Source: an uncultured Chlamydiae bacterium
Lineage (GTDB): Bacteria; Chlamydiota; Chlamydiia; Chlamydiales; SM23-39
Length of the DNA: 17,762 bases
Direction of reading: 5' to 3'
Assembly: GCA_903889795.1 (NCBI GenBank)
Contig: CAISYW010000044.1
Coordinates: 1 to 17,762, forward strand
Below the pieces are notes generated by a model. It saw only the letters and a program-made list of their open reading frames with translations, was not told the origin of the DNA and did not search any database. This document shows positions 6,903-14,121 of this stretch, one piece after another (the first letter of the stretch is position 1; each line of letters starts with the position of its first letter). The translations under genes were made by a program, and so were the position numbers.

Positions 6903-8522
6903 TTATTGTTGAGCGGTTCCTAATGGAAACGAGATGACATCGCGGATCGAAGGGGCTGATGTGAACAGCATCACGAGCCGATCGATACCGATGCCAATGC
7001 CCGCTGTCGGGGGCATCCCCTGGCAAATCGCCTCGAGAAATTCTTCATCCATCGGCTGTGTTTCGGCTCTGCCTTTTTCACGTTGCAATGCCTGTTCAAC
7101 AAAAAGCTGCCGCTGTAATTCCGGATCGTTGAGTTCTGTGTAGGAATTGCATAGCTCTTTTCCGAGAACAAAGCTTTCGAATCTCTCGACCAGACCCTCT
7201 TTTCGCAACTTCGGATCGCGATGCGGCTTACAAAAGGGTGTCGTTTCGATAGGATGGTCGATGATGTGGTGCGGTTGGATGAGGTGCGATTCGGCATACT
7301 CTTCAAAGAGCATTGCTACAAGGGTGCCGTGCGAGGCGTCTTTAACTCGCGCCGGATCGATTGACGGTTCATTTAAGAGCTTCGTTCGAATGGCCGCATC
7401 GGTCATGTTATCAACGTCGAGATGGGCATAGGTTTTGATCGCCTCTTTCATGGACATCCGCTTCCAAGGAGCTTTCATGTCGATGATTTGAGCTGTGTCA
7501 TCTCCATCGGGAGCAAAACGGACTTTTGTGTCGCCAAAGAGTTCCAGGGCAATTTTTTCGCACAGTACCTCGGTGAAATCCATCATGTCTTCATAGTCCC
7601 AACCTGTGGCATACGCTTCCATCATGGTGAATTCGGGATTGTGTGTGCGGTCGATTCCTTCGTTGCGAAAGACCTTTCCGATTTCATAGATACGCGGCAT
7701 TCCGCCGATAATCAGTTTTTTGAGAGATATTTCCAGGGCGATGCGTAAAAACATGTCCTGATTTAACGCATTCAAGTGGGTTTTGAATGGCGATGCCTCA
7801 GCGCCTCCATAAATATTTTGCAAGACGGGCGTCTCAACTTCTTCAAATCCCTCTTCATCGAGAAATTTGCGAACAATTGAAATGATGCGCGAGCGCGCTC
7901 GAAATCGAGCCATCGATTCGGAGTGGGTGATCAAATCAAGCCATCGCTTGCGATAGAGGACGCCTTTATCCGTTAATCCACTATGTTTATCGGGTAGGGG
8001 AAGGAGGGATTTGCACAGCAAGGTCAGCATCGTTACAAAGACGGTCAATTCGCCTTTTTGTGTGCGGAAAAGATAGCCTTCGATACCTAAAATGTCGCCG
8101 AGATCAAGTTTTTTTTCGATAAACTTCATTGAAGAGAGTTCAGGCGTTGATTGGTAGCCGCTGATTTGGGTTAAATCGCGGTTAAACATCACCTGGATGC
8201 GTCCCGTTTCATCCTGAATGTGAGCAAATGCGTTTTTGCCCATCGCTCGAAAAAGAACCAGCCGCCCGGAGACAATGACATGCTCTGTTTTGCCGCCGGA
8301 TGCCTCATCGAAGCTTCCGACAGGCTTTCCCTCTGTTTCGATGATCAGCTGCGAAGCTTTGCTGACGTGTACAAATTTGTGAGGATAGGGATCGATGCCC
8401 AATTCCCGAATTTCAGCGAGTTTACGGCTGCGGTTTTGAAATTCTTCGTGGCGATGATATTCTGGCTCGGGAATTGTCATAAGTTGTTCATCTTTTTTAT
8501 ATACAAATTTATCCTCCATCAT
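6903..8522 (-). CDS. lysS: Class II lysyl-tRNA synthetase, 539 aa
   Basis: It charges tRNA-Lys. An N-terminal OB-fold anticodon-binding domain is seen around residues 82-170 (VIVSGRLVLFRAMGKNAFAH, DETGRIQVMF). The catalytic domain carries the class II motifs: motif 1 around EEGFEEVETPVLQ (223-235), motif 2 FRNEGIDRTHNPEFTMMEAY (285-304), and motif 3 GIGIDRLVMLF (510-520) with its conserved arginine R515. ELCNSYTELNDP (456-467) is also typical. At 539 residues it is somewhat longer than the E. coli enzyme, mostly from N-terminal and internal extensions. Two adjacent ATG codons (8522 and 8519) could start it; the ribosome binding site is weak (GAAGA). It converges on the aas-cysS operon and is divergent from aroDE, with a 99-bp shared upstream region containing a repeat fragment. 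Confidence 0.97.
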   Translation of the reverse strand: MMEDKFVYKKDEQLMTIPEPEYHRHEEFQNRSRKLAEIRELGIDPYPHKFVHVSKASQLIIETEGKPVGSFDEASGGKTEHVIVSGRLVLFRAMGKNAFAHIQDETGRIQVMFNRDLTQISGYQSTPELSSMKFIEKKLDLGDILGIEGYLFRTQKGELTVFVTMLTLLCKSLLPLPDKHSGLTDKGVLYRKRWLDLITHSESMARFRARSRIISIVRKFLDEEGFEEVETPVLQNIYGGAEASPFKTHLNALNQDMFLRIALEISLKKLIIGGMPRIYEIGKVFRNEGIDRTHNPEFTMMEAYATGWDYEDMMDFTEVLCEKIALELFGDTKVRFAPDGDDTAQIIDMKAPWKRMSMKEAIKTYAHLDVDNMTDAAIRTKLLNEPSIDPARVKDASHGTLVAMLFEEYAESHLIQPHHIIDHPIETTPFCKPHRDPKLRKEGLVERFESFVLGKELCNSYTELNDPELQRQLFVEQALQREKGRAETQPMDEEFLEAICQGMPPTAGIGIGIDRLVMLFTSAPSIRDVISFPLGTAQQ

Positions 8523-8540
8523 TTTTCTTCACAAGGAATC

Positions 8541-8564
8541 TTTTTTGAGTCTCGTTCACTATAA
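8541..8564. repeat. Possible fragment of the palindromic element between lysS and aroDE
   Basis: TTTTTTGAGTCTCGTTCACT followed by ATAA matches the repeat end at 124-147 (TTTTTGAGTCACGTTGGG then TATAA) at most positions. It lies in the divergent lysS/aroDE upstream region and could contribute promoter sequence. With only one arm and about 23 bp of similarity, chance is not excluded. Confidence 0.35.
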
Positions 8565-8621
8565 TCCTTGAAAATATCGCTTTTTATTGTAAATTTTTTA
8601 GATCTATTATAAATGTGAGCT

Positions 8622-10007
8622 ATGACCCAACTCATCGGCGTTGCGAAGGGACCTACCCTGGCAGCGGTAAAAGAACAGATTTCAAAAGCTTCCGCTCTGG
8701 CGGATCTCGTTGAGATTCGTCTTGATCTTCTTGAAAATAAGGCTCTTAGTCATTTGAGTGAATTGCCGCGATTGAAGCCGATGATCTTTACTTTTCGCAA
8801 AAAATCGCAAGGTGGAGCTCGCGACATTCCTGAAGAGGAGCGTTTGCCTCTTTTTGAGAAATGCCTTTCTTGCAACCCTGAATATTGCGACATCGAAGCC
8901 GATACTGACATTGCTTTTTTTGATCGCATTGCCCAAAAACATCCTCAAATGCGCATTATTTGTTCATCTCATGATTTCGAGGGAATGCCGGCCCATCTGG
9001 ATGAGAGCTTCGAAAGAATGCAAAAACCTCATGTTTCTCATTACAAGATGGCGGTGATGGCCAAGACGGTCAATGATGCTTTGCACTTGATGGCTTTTGC
9101 GAGAGATAAAGAACACCTCACCTGCATTGCCATGGGAGAATATGGACAGCTGTCCCGCATTCTTGCTCCTATGTTTAACAGTGAATTATGTTATGCCTCC
9201 ATCGTTGAAGAGGACTCCCCGTTGGGTCAGCTCAGCCTCAATACATTATGCGATGTTTATCGATTTAAGGAGATTGGACCACAGTGGAAAATCTACGCTT
9301 TGCTCGGCGATCCCGTAAACAAGAGCATTGGTCATTTGTTTCATAACAAGACCTTTTCGACGGGATCTGTTTACCTGAAACTGCATTTGGCCATTCCCGA
9401 TATGCCGCTATTTTTTTCCCTCATGCGTAAATTTCCCTTTGCCGGATTCAGCGTCACCATGCCTCTGAAAGAACAGCTTGGTCCTTATTTGACACGGATT
9501 GATCCCGCTTCGGCCGCCATCGGTTCTGTCAATACGATCCTGGTACAAGACGAGCATCTCATCGGTTATAATACCGATGGGGCGGGTGCGTTGAATGCTT
9601 TAGAGCATCATCGTCCGGTCAAAGGGAAGCACATGACGATTCTCGGCGCGGGCGGATCAGCGCGCGCGATTGCAAATGAAGCGATTGCCCGCGGTGCTAA
9701 AGTTGTCGTATTGAATCGTACTTTCGAGCGCGCAGCAGCTCTTGCGAAGGATTTTAACTGCAAGGCGGCTCCGTTAGAGGAGTTTTCTAAAATCCGCTAC
9801 GATATTCTCATCAATACCATTCCTGTTGATCTCATTTATGATTCGCAATCTCTCAACCCGGATGCAATCATCCTGGATATCGTATATTGGGAGATTCAAA
9901 CACCTCTTCTAAAGGCTGCTCAACAGAGGGGTTGTGTTTGCGTTAATGGCTTGGAGATGTTTAAGGAACAGGCGCTTTTACAGCAGAAGATCTGGTTTGG
10001 TTTTTGA
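8622..10007 (+). CDS. aroDE: Bifunctional 3-dehydroquinate dehydratase / shikimate dehydrogenase, 461 aa
   Basis: It catalyses two consecutive shikimate-pathway steps: 3-dehydroquinate to 3-dehydroshikimate, then NADPH reduction to shikimate. Residues 1-215 are a type I dehydroquinase, with E31 and R33 (VEIRLD), H117 (SSHDFE) and the Schiff-base lysine K142 (HYKMAV). Residues 222-461 are AroE, with the substrate loop GDPVNKSIGHLFHN (229-242), K283 in SVTMPLKE, NTDG (317-320), the nucleotide-binding GAGGSARAIA (342-351), NRT (365-367), and NGLEMFKEQ near the C-terminus. The AroD-AroE fusion order is that of chlamydiae and plants. In the substrate loop one of the two usual serines is retained (S235); the second position is G237. 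The ribosome binding site is weak (GTGAG), and the gene stands alone downstream of the divergent lysS. Confidence 0.96.
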   Translation: MTQLIGVAKGPTLAAVKEQISKASALADLVEIRLDLLENKALSHLSELPRLKPMIFTFRKKSQGGARDIPEEERLPLFEKCLSCNPEYCDIEADTDIAFFDRIAQKHPQMRIICSSHDFEGMPAHLDESFERMQKPHVSHYKMAVMAKTVNDALHLMAFARDKEHLTCIAMGEYGQLSRILAPMFNSELCYASIVEEDSPLGQLSLNTLCDVYRFKEIGPQWKIYALLGDPVNKSIGHLFHNKTFSTGSVYLKLHLAIPDMPLFFSLMRKFPFAGFSVTMPLKEQLGPYLTRIDPASAAIGSVNTILVQDEHLIGYNTDGAGALNALEHHRPVKGKHMTILGAGGSARAIANEAIARGAKVVVLNRTFERAAALAKDFNCKAAPLEEFSKIRYDILINTIPVDLIYDSQSLNPDAIILDIVYWEIQTPLLKAAQQRGCVCVNGLEMFKEQALLQQKIWFGF

Positions 10008-10071
10008 AATATCATTACAATGGAACGCAGATCGACTTCCCCTAAAAAACCGAAATTCGAGCGTCGCAGAT

Positions 10072-11103
10072 ATGTTGAAAACGTCTTTCTTGGATCAGAT
10101 CGATCAAATTGGAAAAGAAGGGTTTTTTAAATCCGCTCTACCGTTTCTTTTGGATAAAGCCTTTTTGGATGCGCTTGAGATGAATCGCGGCCGAGGAAGA
10201 AATGATTATCCGATCGAATTGTTGTGGAAGGGAGTTCTTGCGAGCGTCGCCTGCAAGGTTTCTTCGGTTGAAGAGATGCGGCGCAAAATGAAAGAGCGTC
10301 CCGAGGTTTTTTGCAAGGTTCCATCCTCTTTTGCTTTTTCACGTTTTTTTACATTTCTCTCTCGTTTTTCCGCAGAGATTGAGGAGCTTTTTTTTCGAAA
10401 AATGGAGCCTCTTCATCCCGAGTTTGGGTCTGTACTAGCCATCGCCCAGTTCGACCAGATTCATTTTCTTTGGGAACCGCAATTCGGACTTCCTTTGTTG
10501 TTCTTGACGCAGCAGCCAAATGATTCTCCTCTAAAAACAGCGGAACGATTGATCGAGCGTCTTTGGGGATTAAATGAGAATTTTGCCTTGCGCTGTAAAT
10601 ATTTGCTGGGGAACACCGCCTACGATGGCTTGATCAAGCTAGCGTGGGATCGTTTCAAAATACGCGCGGTCATTCCCATTCAGGATTTAGAAAAAAAAGG
10701 CCTCCATCCCTATCGCGATGCCCACTATGATGAGCAGGGGATGGTCTATTGTCATGTCAATGGACAGCCGCGCGAGATGATCTATGCCGGTTTTGAAAAG
10801 AGCCGCAGTGCGCTTAAATACCGCTGCATGGCCCGCCACTATGGCGTCCATTGCGAGAAATTGACGTCATGTCCATTGCACTCAGGGATTCGAATTCCCA
10901 TTTCGCTGGATGAGCGAATTTTTTCACCTTTGCCGCGCAACAGTCATCGATGGAGCCAAATTTTTTCTCTTTATGAAACGCGCGATTCAATGATCGATAT
11001 GCTTCGTTCCTATCAGCAGATTGCCAATAATGATGAAAAAAAACTTCTTTGCTGCCGGATCGTTTCGCTTCTTTTATTATTAACCCGAGGGGTAAAAGGG
11101 TGA
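10072..11103 (+). CDS. IS4/IS5-like transposase, catalytic residues degenerate, 343 aa
   Basis: The N-terminal third has the helical layout of the IS5/IS1182-type transposase N-terminal domain (IELLWKGVLASVACKVSSVE, later VPSSFAFSRFFTFLSRF). The RNase H-like part contains AIAQFDQIHFL, likely the first catalytic Asp. The second position, normally in (G/A)DxxYD, reads LLGNTAYDG with Asn. The C-terminal segment resembles the usual RTxVER region but reads YETRDSMIDML, with Ile where the catalytic Glu should be. The frame is otherwise intact, so the protein may be inactive or repurposed. ATG 10072 is chosen because earlier in-frame codons overlap aroDE; the ribosome binding site is poor. No matching terminal inverted repeats flank the gene. 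Its last seven codons lie inside the left arm of the inverted repeat at 11080-11286, suggesting the original 3' end was altered. Family assignment is by motif only. Confidence 0.7.
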   Translation: MLKTSFLDQIDQIGKEGFFKSALPFLLDKAFLDALEMNRGRGRNDYPIELLWKGVLASVACKVSSVEEMRRKMKERPEVFCKVPSSFAFSRFFTFLSRFSAEIEELFFRKMEPLHPEFGSVLAIAQFDQIHFLWEPQFGLPLLFLTQQPNDSPLKTAERLIERLWGLNENFALRCKYLLGNTAYDGLIKLAWDRFKIRAVIPIQDLEKKGLHPYRDAHYDEQGMVYCHVNGQPREMIYAGFEKSRSALKYRCMARHYGVHCEKLTSCPLHSGIRIPISLDERIFSPLPRNSHRWSQIFSLYETRDSMIDMLRSYQQIANNDEKKLLCCRIVSLLLLLTRGVKG

Positions 11104-11286
11104 CAACTTAGCTGGTAGAGGAGTAGAGAGATCTACTCCTCTACCAGCTTACTGGCTGCGGCTTCACCATATCAATCCTCTCTCGTCGCCCATGGTTTTA
11201 CCATGAGCTTCTCGTTCGGAACGCGGATGCTTTGATCTGGCTTTGCCTCGCTACGAAATTTGTCACCCTTTTACCCCTCGGGTTAA
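11080..11286. repeat. 207-bp element with perfect 27-bp inverted ends
   Basis: TTAACCCGAGGGGTAAAAGG plus GTGACAA (11080-11106) is the exact reverse complement of 11260-11286. The arms enclose about 153 bp that encode nothing obvious, except a long hairpin at 11110-11149 and a smaller one (CATGGT/ACCATG) further right. The left arm supplies the end of the transposase-like gene and the right arm supplies the stop codon of nrdG. A MITE-like insertion between two convergent genes is one reading; a large bidirectional transcription stop is another. No clear target-site duplication was seen. Confidence 0.8.
11110..11149. terminator. 18-bp perfect hairpin with GAGA loop
   Basis: AGCTGGTAGAGGAGTAGA (11110-11127) pairs without mismatch with TCTACTCCTCTACCAGCT (11132-11149) around GAGA. 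It begins 7 bp after the stop of the transposase-like gene. There is no T tract after it on the plus strand, so it is not a textbook rho-independent terminator, but the stem is stable enough to stop or protect transcripts from both convergent genes. Confidence 0.5.
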
Positions 11287-11969
11287 GACTCTCGAATCAA
11301 AAAAGTCTGAAATGATTTTTTGAGCTCATCGAGAAGCTCCTCGTCCCAGGCATGGAGATATGACGCGGAGAGATTGCTGTTTTCGCATCCTTGCGAGCGG
11401 AAGGGTTGAAGCGTGTAATGTTTGGCGCCCATGGCGAGAAGCTGGTCGGACAGTCTTTTTAAATCGCTTTTGGATAATAGTTCCGAGTGGACGGTTGTTC
11501 GAAATTCATAGGCAACCCCACTCTCTAAAATATATTTGGCTGATTTTTTTGCGGCTTCTCCGCTTTGTGGAATTCGGGTGATTCGTTCATAGTCGTCAAA
11601 AGGGGCCTTGATGTCCATTCCGACCCAATCGATTAGAGGTAAAACGGCTTTCAAAGCTTCACTGTTCATTCCTGCGGTATGCAAGCCGACTTTAAAACCG
11701 AGTGTTCGGATCTCTCGGACCGACTCGACTAAATCGCTCTGTTGGGTGGGCTCTCCGCCGCTTAATACGACAGCATCGAGAAAGCCCTGACGCATTTTGA
11801 GAAAGGAAATGATGTGCGCCCAGTCATAGGCTTCCGGTTTTAAGCATGATTGCAGTTGAGGGTTATGACAATAACTGCATCGCCACGGGCAACCCTGGCA
11901 AAAGAGAACCGCTGCCAGGGCTCCGGGATAATCAATTGTAGTAAAAGGTACAATGCCGCCGATTCTCAT
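11283..11969 (-). CDS. nrdG: Radical SAM activase of anaerobic ribonucleotide reductase, 228 aa
   Basis: This enzyme uses a 4Fe-4S cluster and S-adenosylmethionine to generate the glycyl radical on NrdD. The radical SAM motif is exact, C27-xxx-C31-xx-C34 in CQGCPWRCSYCHN, followed by VVLSGGEPTQQ (the GGE motif) and a LQPF segment near the C-terminus. At 228 residues it matches the longer NrdG type (often called NrdG2) rather than the roughly 155-residue E. coli form. Its ATG overlaps the stop of the 55-aa glycyl-radical ORF as ATGA, so the two are translationally coupled. It is the last gene of the nrdD operon. The stop codon falls within the right arm of the inverted repeat at 11080-11286. 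Confidence 0.94.
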   Translation of the reverse strand: MRIGGIVPFTTIDYPGALAAVLFCQGCPWRCSYCHNPQLQSCLKPEAYDWAHIISFLKMRQGFLDAVVLSGGEPTQQSDLVESVREIRTLGFKVGLHTAGMNSEALKAVLPLIDWVGMDIKAPFDDYERITRIPQSGEAAKKSAKYILESGVAYEFRTTVHSELLSKSDLKRLSDQLLAMGAKHYTLQPFRSQGCENSNLSASYLHAWDEELLDELKKSFQTFLIRES

Positions 11970-12133
11970 TGTAATTTTGCTGCCGATTCAGTGAAAAAAC
12001 AACGCTCGTAGAATTCGCCTTTTTTTCCAATGTTGAATAATGATATGGGACGATAATAGCCCATTACGCGCGTCCAGATTTCACATGGTTGACGCTCTTC
12101 ATCATTTAAAATGATTTGTTTTGAACGATTCAT
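11966..12133 (-). CDS. Separate glycyl-radical C-terminal piece of NrdD, 55 aa
   Basis: The peptide contains CEIWTRVMGYYRPISLFNIG (17-36) and then KKGEFYER, the segment that in single-chain class III reductases follows the zinc knuckle and carries the glycyl radical; G25 in RVMGY is the candidate radical site. Here it is encoded apart from the NrdD body. ATG 12133 is chosen because it overlaps the nrdD stop as ATGA, and its own stop overlaps the nrdG ATG as ATGA. The frame extends upstream to an ATG at 12187, but that would overlap nrdD by 58 bp. The two neat overlaps argue for a maintained, coupled gene rather than a random frameshift. As a separate chain it would have to dock onto NrdD, comparable in principle to GrcA (YfiD), the small replacement glycyl-radical protein of pyruvate formate-lyase. 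I believe similar short NrdD-annotated proteins exist elsewhere but cannot confirm it here. Confidence 0.85.
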   Translation of the reverse strand: MNRSKQIILNDEERQPCEIWTRVMGYYRPISLFNIGKKGEFYERCFFTESAAKLQ

Positions 12134-13869
12134 GAGTGCTCTCCTTGCATTTTTTGTGCGATCAATTCTTGGTCGCATTTTGGACAAAATTTTTGCTCTC
12201 CGGTCAGATAGCCGTGTTTAGGGCAAATTGAAAACGTGGGTGTAACTGTTATGAGTGGAATGCGGAACTGCTCCAACGATCTTTTGATTAGTGTTTTGCA
12301 GGCTTCGGCGGAGGATAGTTTTTCATTCATATAAAGGTGGAAGACCGTTCCACCGGTATATTTTTTCTGTAGAATTTCTTGATGGCGCATCGCTTCGAAT
12401 GGATCGTCCGTATATGACACAGGGAGCATCGAAGAGTTCGTATAGTAGGGGCTTTTTTCCGTACCTGCTTGCAGGATGTCCGGGAAGCGAGCTTTGTCTT
12501 CTTTTGCGAAACGATAGGTCGTTCCTTCGGCGGGCGAGGCTTCGAGATTGTACATATGTTTCGTTTCTTCTTGAAATTCGGTAAGCCGGAATCGGATATG
12601 GTCCAAAATCTTGCATGCAAAATCATGACCCCATGAAGTGGCGATCGATTCTTTATCATGCGTAAAATTGCGGATCATTTCGTTCATTCCATTGACGCCG
12701 ATAGTGGAGAAGTGATTGCGGAATGTACCTAAGAAACGCTTGGAATAGGGATATAATCCGCCATCGAGGTGGTACTGGGAGGTTTTTCGTTTAATTTCGA
12801 GGCTCTCTTTGGCTAGATATAAAAGCTCATCGAGCCGTGCGAGTAATTTTGTTTCATCACCCGGAAAAAGATAGCCCAGTCTAGCGCAATTGAGCGTAAC
12901 GACTCCGAGAGATCCTGTTTGTTCCGCAGATCCGAAAAGGCCATTTCCTCTCTTAAGTAACTCACGCATGTCGAGTTGTAACCTGCAGCACATCGAGCGG
13001 ATCATGTTGGGTTTGAGGTCGGAATTCACGAAATTCTGGAAATAGGGCAGTCCATATTTTGCGGTCATTGAAAAGAGAAGATTCGCATTCTCGCTGTCCC
13101 AAGGAAAATCGGGAGAAATATTGTAAGTGGGTATCGGGAATGTGAAAACCCGACCTCTCCGATCACCTTCAGTCATTACTTCGATAAAGGCGCGGTTGAT
13201 CTGCTCCATTTCATCTTGGAGATCGCCATAGGTAAAGGGCATCTCCTTTCCACCGAGCAGAGGATGTACCGTTCGTAAATCTTCCGGACAGGTCCAGTCA
13301 AAGGTCAGATTGGTAAACGGAGTCTGGCTTCCCCAGCGGGAAGGAACGTTCAAGTTAAAAATCAGCTCCTGCATGTTTTGCTTCACTTCCGCATATGAGA
13401 GCTTGTCAACACGGATAAAAGGTGCCATGTAGGTATCAAAGGAGCTAAACGCCTGCGCTCCGGCCCATTCATTTTGCAGGGTGCCCAGAAAGTTGACGAT
13501 CTGGCCGATAGCGCTCGACATGTGCTTGGGAGGGCCTGCTTCGACCTTATTCGGTACTCCGTTAAAGCCTTCATTGAGCAATGTGCGAAGAGACCATCCG
13601 GCACAATAGCCGCCGAGCATGTCGAGGTCGTGAATGTGGTAGTCTGCTTTTCGATGAGCCTGTCCGATAGCGGGAGGGTAGATATGATTGAGCCAATAGT
13701 TAGCGACCATTTTTCCCGAGATATTGAGAATTAGGCCACCGATCGAATATCCAATATTCGCGTTGGCTTGAACGCGCCAATCGATTTGATCGAGGTACTC
13801 ATTGATCGAATCTTCGACTCCAACGGTGGTTTTTTCTCTCTGTTGCGGCTTATCTGTGAGTAGACTCAT
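12130..13869 (-). CDS. nrdD: Anaerobic (class III) ribonucleoside-triphosphate reductase, catalytic body, 579 aa
   Basis: NrdD reduces ribonucleoside triphosphates to deoxy forms without oxygen, using a glycyl radical and an active-site thiyl radical. Family features include YHIHDLDMLGGYCAGWSL (77-94, with C89), SSFDTYMAPF (142-151), RSMCCRLQLDMREL (291-304, holding the probable thiyl cysteine), GSLGVVTLNCARLGY (319-333) and the zinc-knuckle region FSICPKHGYLTGEQKFCPKC (546-565). The protein ends shortly after this knuckle (HS, then stop), so the glycyl-radical segment is missing from this chain and is supplied by the next ORF. No N-terminal ATP-cone is seen, so allosteric activity control of that type is absent. 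The start has a good ribosome binding site (GAGG, 6 nt upstream). Two NrdR-like boxes lie in the promoter. First gene of a three-gene operon with nrdG. Confidence 0.95.
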   Translation of the reverse strand: MSLLTDKPQQREKTTVGVEDSINEYLDQIDWRVQANANIGYSIGGLILNISGKMVANYWLNHIYPPAIGQAHRKADYHIHDLDMLGGYCAGWSLRTLLNEGFNGVPNKVEAGPPKHMSSAIGQIVNFLGTLQNEWAGAQAFSSFDTYMAPFIRVDKLSYAEVKQNMQELIFNLNVPSRWGSQTPFTNLTFDWTCPEDLRTVHPLLGGKEMPFTYGDLQDEMEQINRAFIEVMTEGDRRGRVFTFPIPTYNISPDFPWDSENANLLFSMTAKYGLPYFQNFVNSDLKPNMIRSMCCRLQLDMRELLKRGNGLFGSAEQTGSLGVVTLNCARLGYLFPGDETKLLARLDELLYLAKESLEIKRKTSQYHLDGGLYPYSKRFLGTFRNHFSTIGVNGMNEMIRNFTHDKESIATSWGHDFACKILDHIRFRLTEFQEETKHMYNLEASPAEGTTYRFAKEDKARFPDILQAGTEKSPYYTNSSMLPVSYTDDPFEAMRHQEILQKKYTGGTVFHLYMNEKLSSAEACKTLIKRSLEQFRIPLITVTPTFSICPKHGYLTGEQKFCPKCDQELIAQKMQGEHS

Positions 13870-13884
13870 ATTGACCTCGTTTTT

Positions 13885-13914
13885 ATCATAACCACAACAT
13901 ATGGTATCTGTGAA
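13885..13914 (-). promoter_or_regulatory. Promoter of the nrdD operon
   Basis: On the minus strand, TTCACA (13914-13909, five of six consensus bases), an 18-nt spacer, and TATGAT (13890-13885, five of six). The proximal NrdR-like box occupies nearly the whole spacer, so repressor binding would block RNA polymerase. Confidence 0.5.
13892..13907. promoter_or_regulatory. NrdR-like box 1 (proximal)
   Basis: CCACAACATATGGTAT matches the remembered NrdR box consensus (acaCwAtATaTwGtgt) at 12 of 16 positions. It lies inside the spacer of the nrdD promoter. Confidence 0.6.
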
Positions 13915-13923
13915 TTTTTAAAA

Positions 13924-13939
13924 ATACAACATCTTGTAG
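13924..13939. promoter_or_regulatory. NrdR-like box 2 (distal)
   Basis: ATACAACATCTTGTAG matches the NrdR consensus at 11 of 16 positions, including the CwAxATxTwG core. It starts 32 bp from box 1 with a 16-bp gap, about three helical turns; tandem boxes with this spacing are typical of NrdR-regulated ribonucleotide reductase operons. Confidence 0.6.
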
Positions 13940-14121
13940 TGTCGGGTTGAGTGGCATCTCTTTGCGATGTCAAAAAATGGAGGATGATTAACATGTCCTT
14001 TATCAACAAGGTTTTGATGGAAACCAAAACGAAGGGGGGAAAGATAGCTTTTGGGGGATTTTGGATGTGGATCGCAAGTTTTTGGTAAAGAAGTTGGCGT
14101 TTTTGGGATGGTAGGGAGACC

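Noticed and set aside
8541..8566. TTGAGT followed by TATAAT read as a plus-strand promoter for aroDE
   Set aside because: The two hexamers are only about 9 bp apart, far too close for a sigma-70 type promoter.
9934..11103. A longer 389-aa version of the transposase-like protein starting inside aroDE
   Set aside because: The extra 46 residues overlap the 3' end of aroDE and do not look like a transposase N-terminus; the ATG at 10072 gives the natural start.
10008..11286. A complete IS element using the 27-bp inverted repeats as its ends
   Set aside because: Both arms lie at or beyond the 3' end of the transposase gene; no copy of the arm is found upstream of the gene near 10008-10071.
12130..12133. 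Simple frameshift or sequencing error splitting nrdD
   Set aside because: Not excluded, but less likely because stop and start overlap exactly as ATGA and the downstream piece has its own ATG plus a second ATGA junction with nrdG.
11966..12187. A 73-aa form of the glycyl-radical ORF with an earlier ATG
   Set aside because: It would overlap nrdD by 58 bp; the ATG at 12133 gives an exact ATGA overlap and begins where homology to the NrdD C-terminus begins.
13993..14088. A 31-aa plus-strand frame beginning MSFINKVLMETK, with GGAGG 9 nt upstream
   Set aside because: Very short, no promoter or homologue recognised, and it sits in otherwise non-coding DNA; too weak to list as a gene, though the ribosome binding site is noted.
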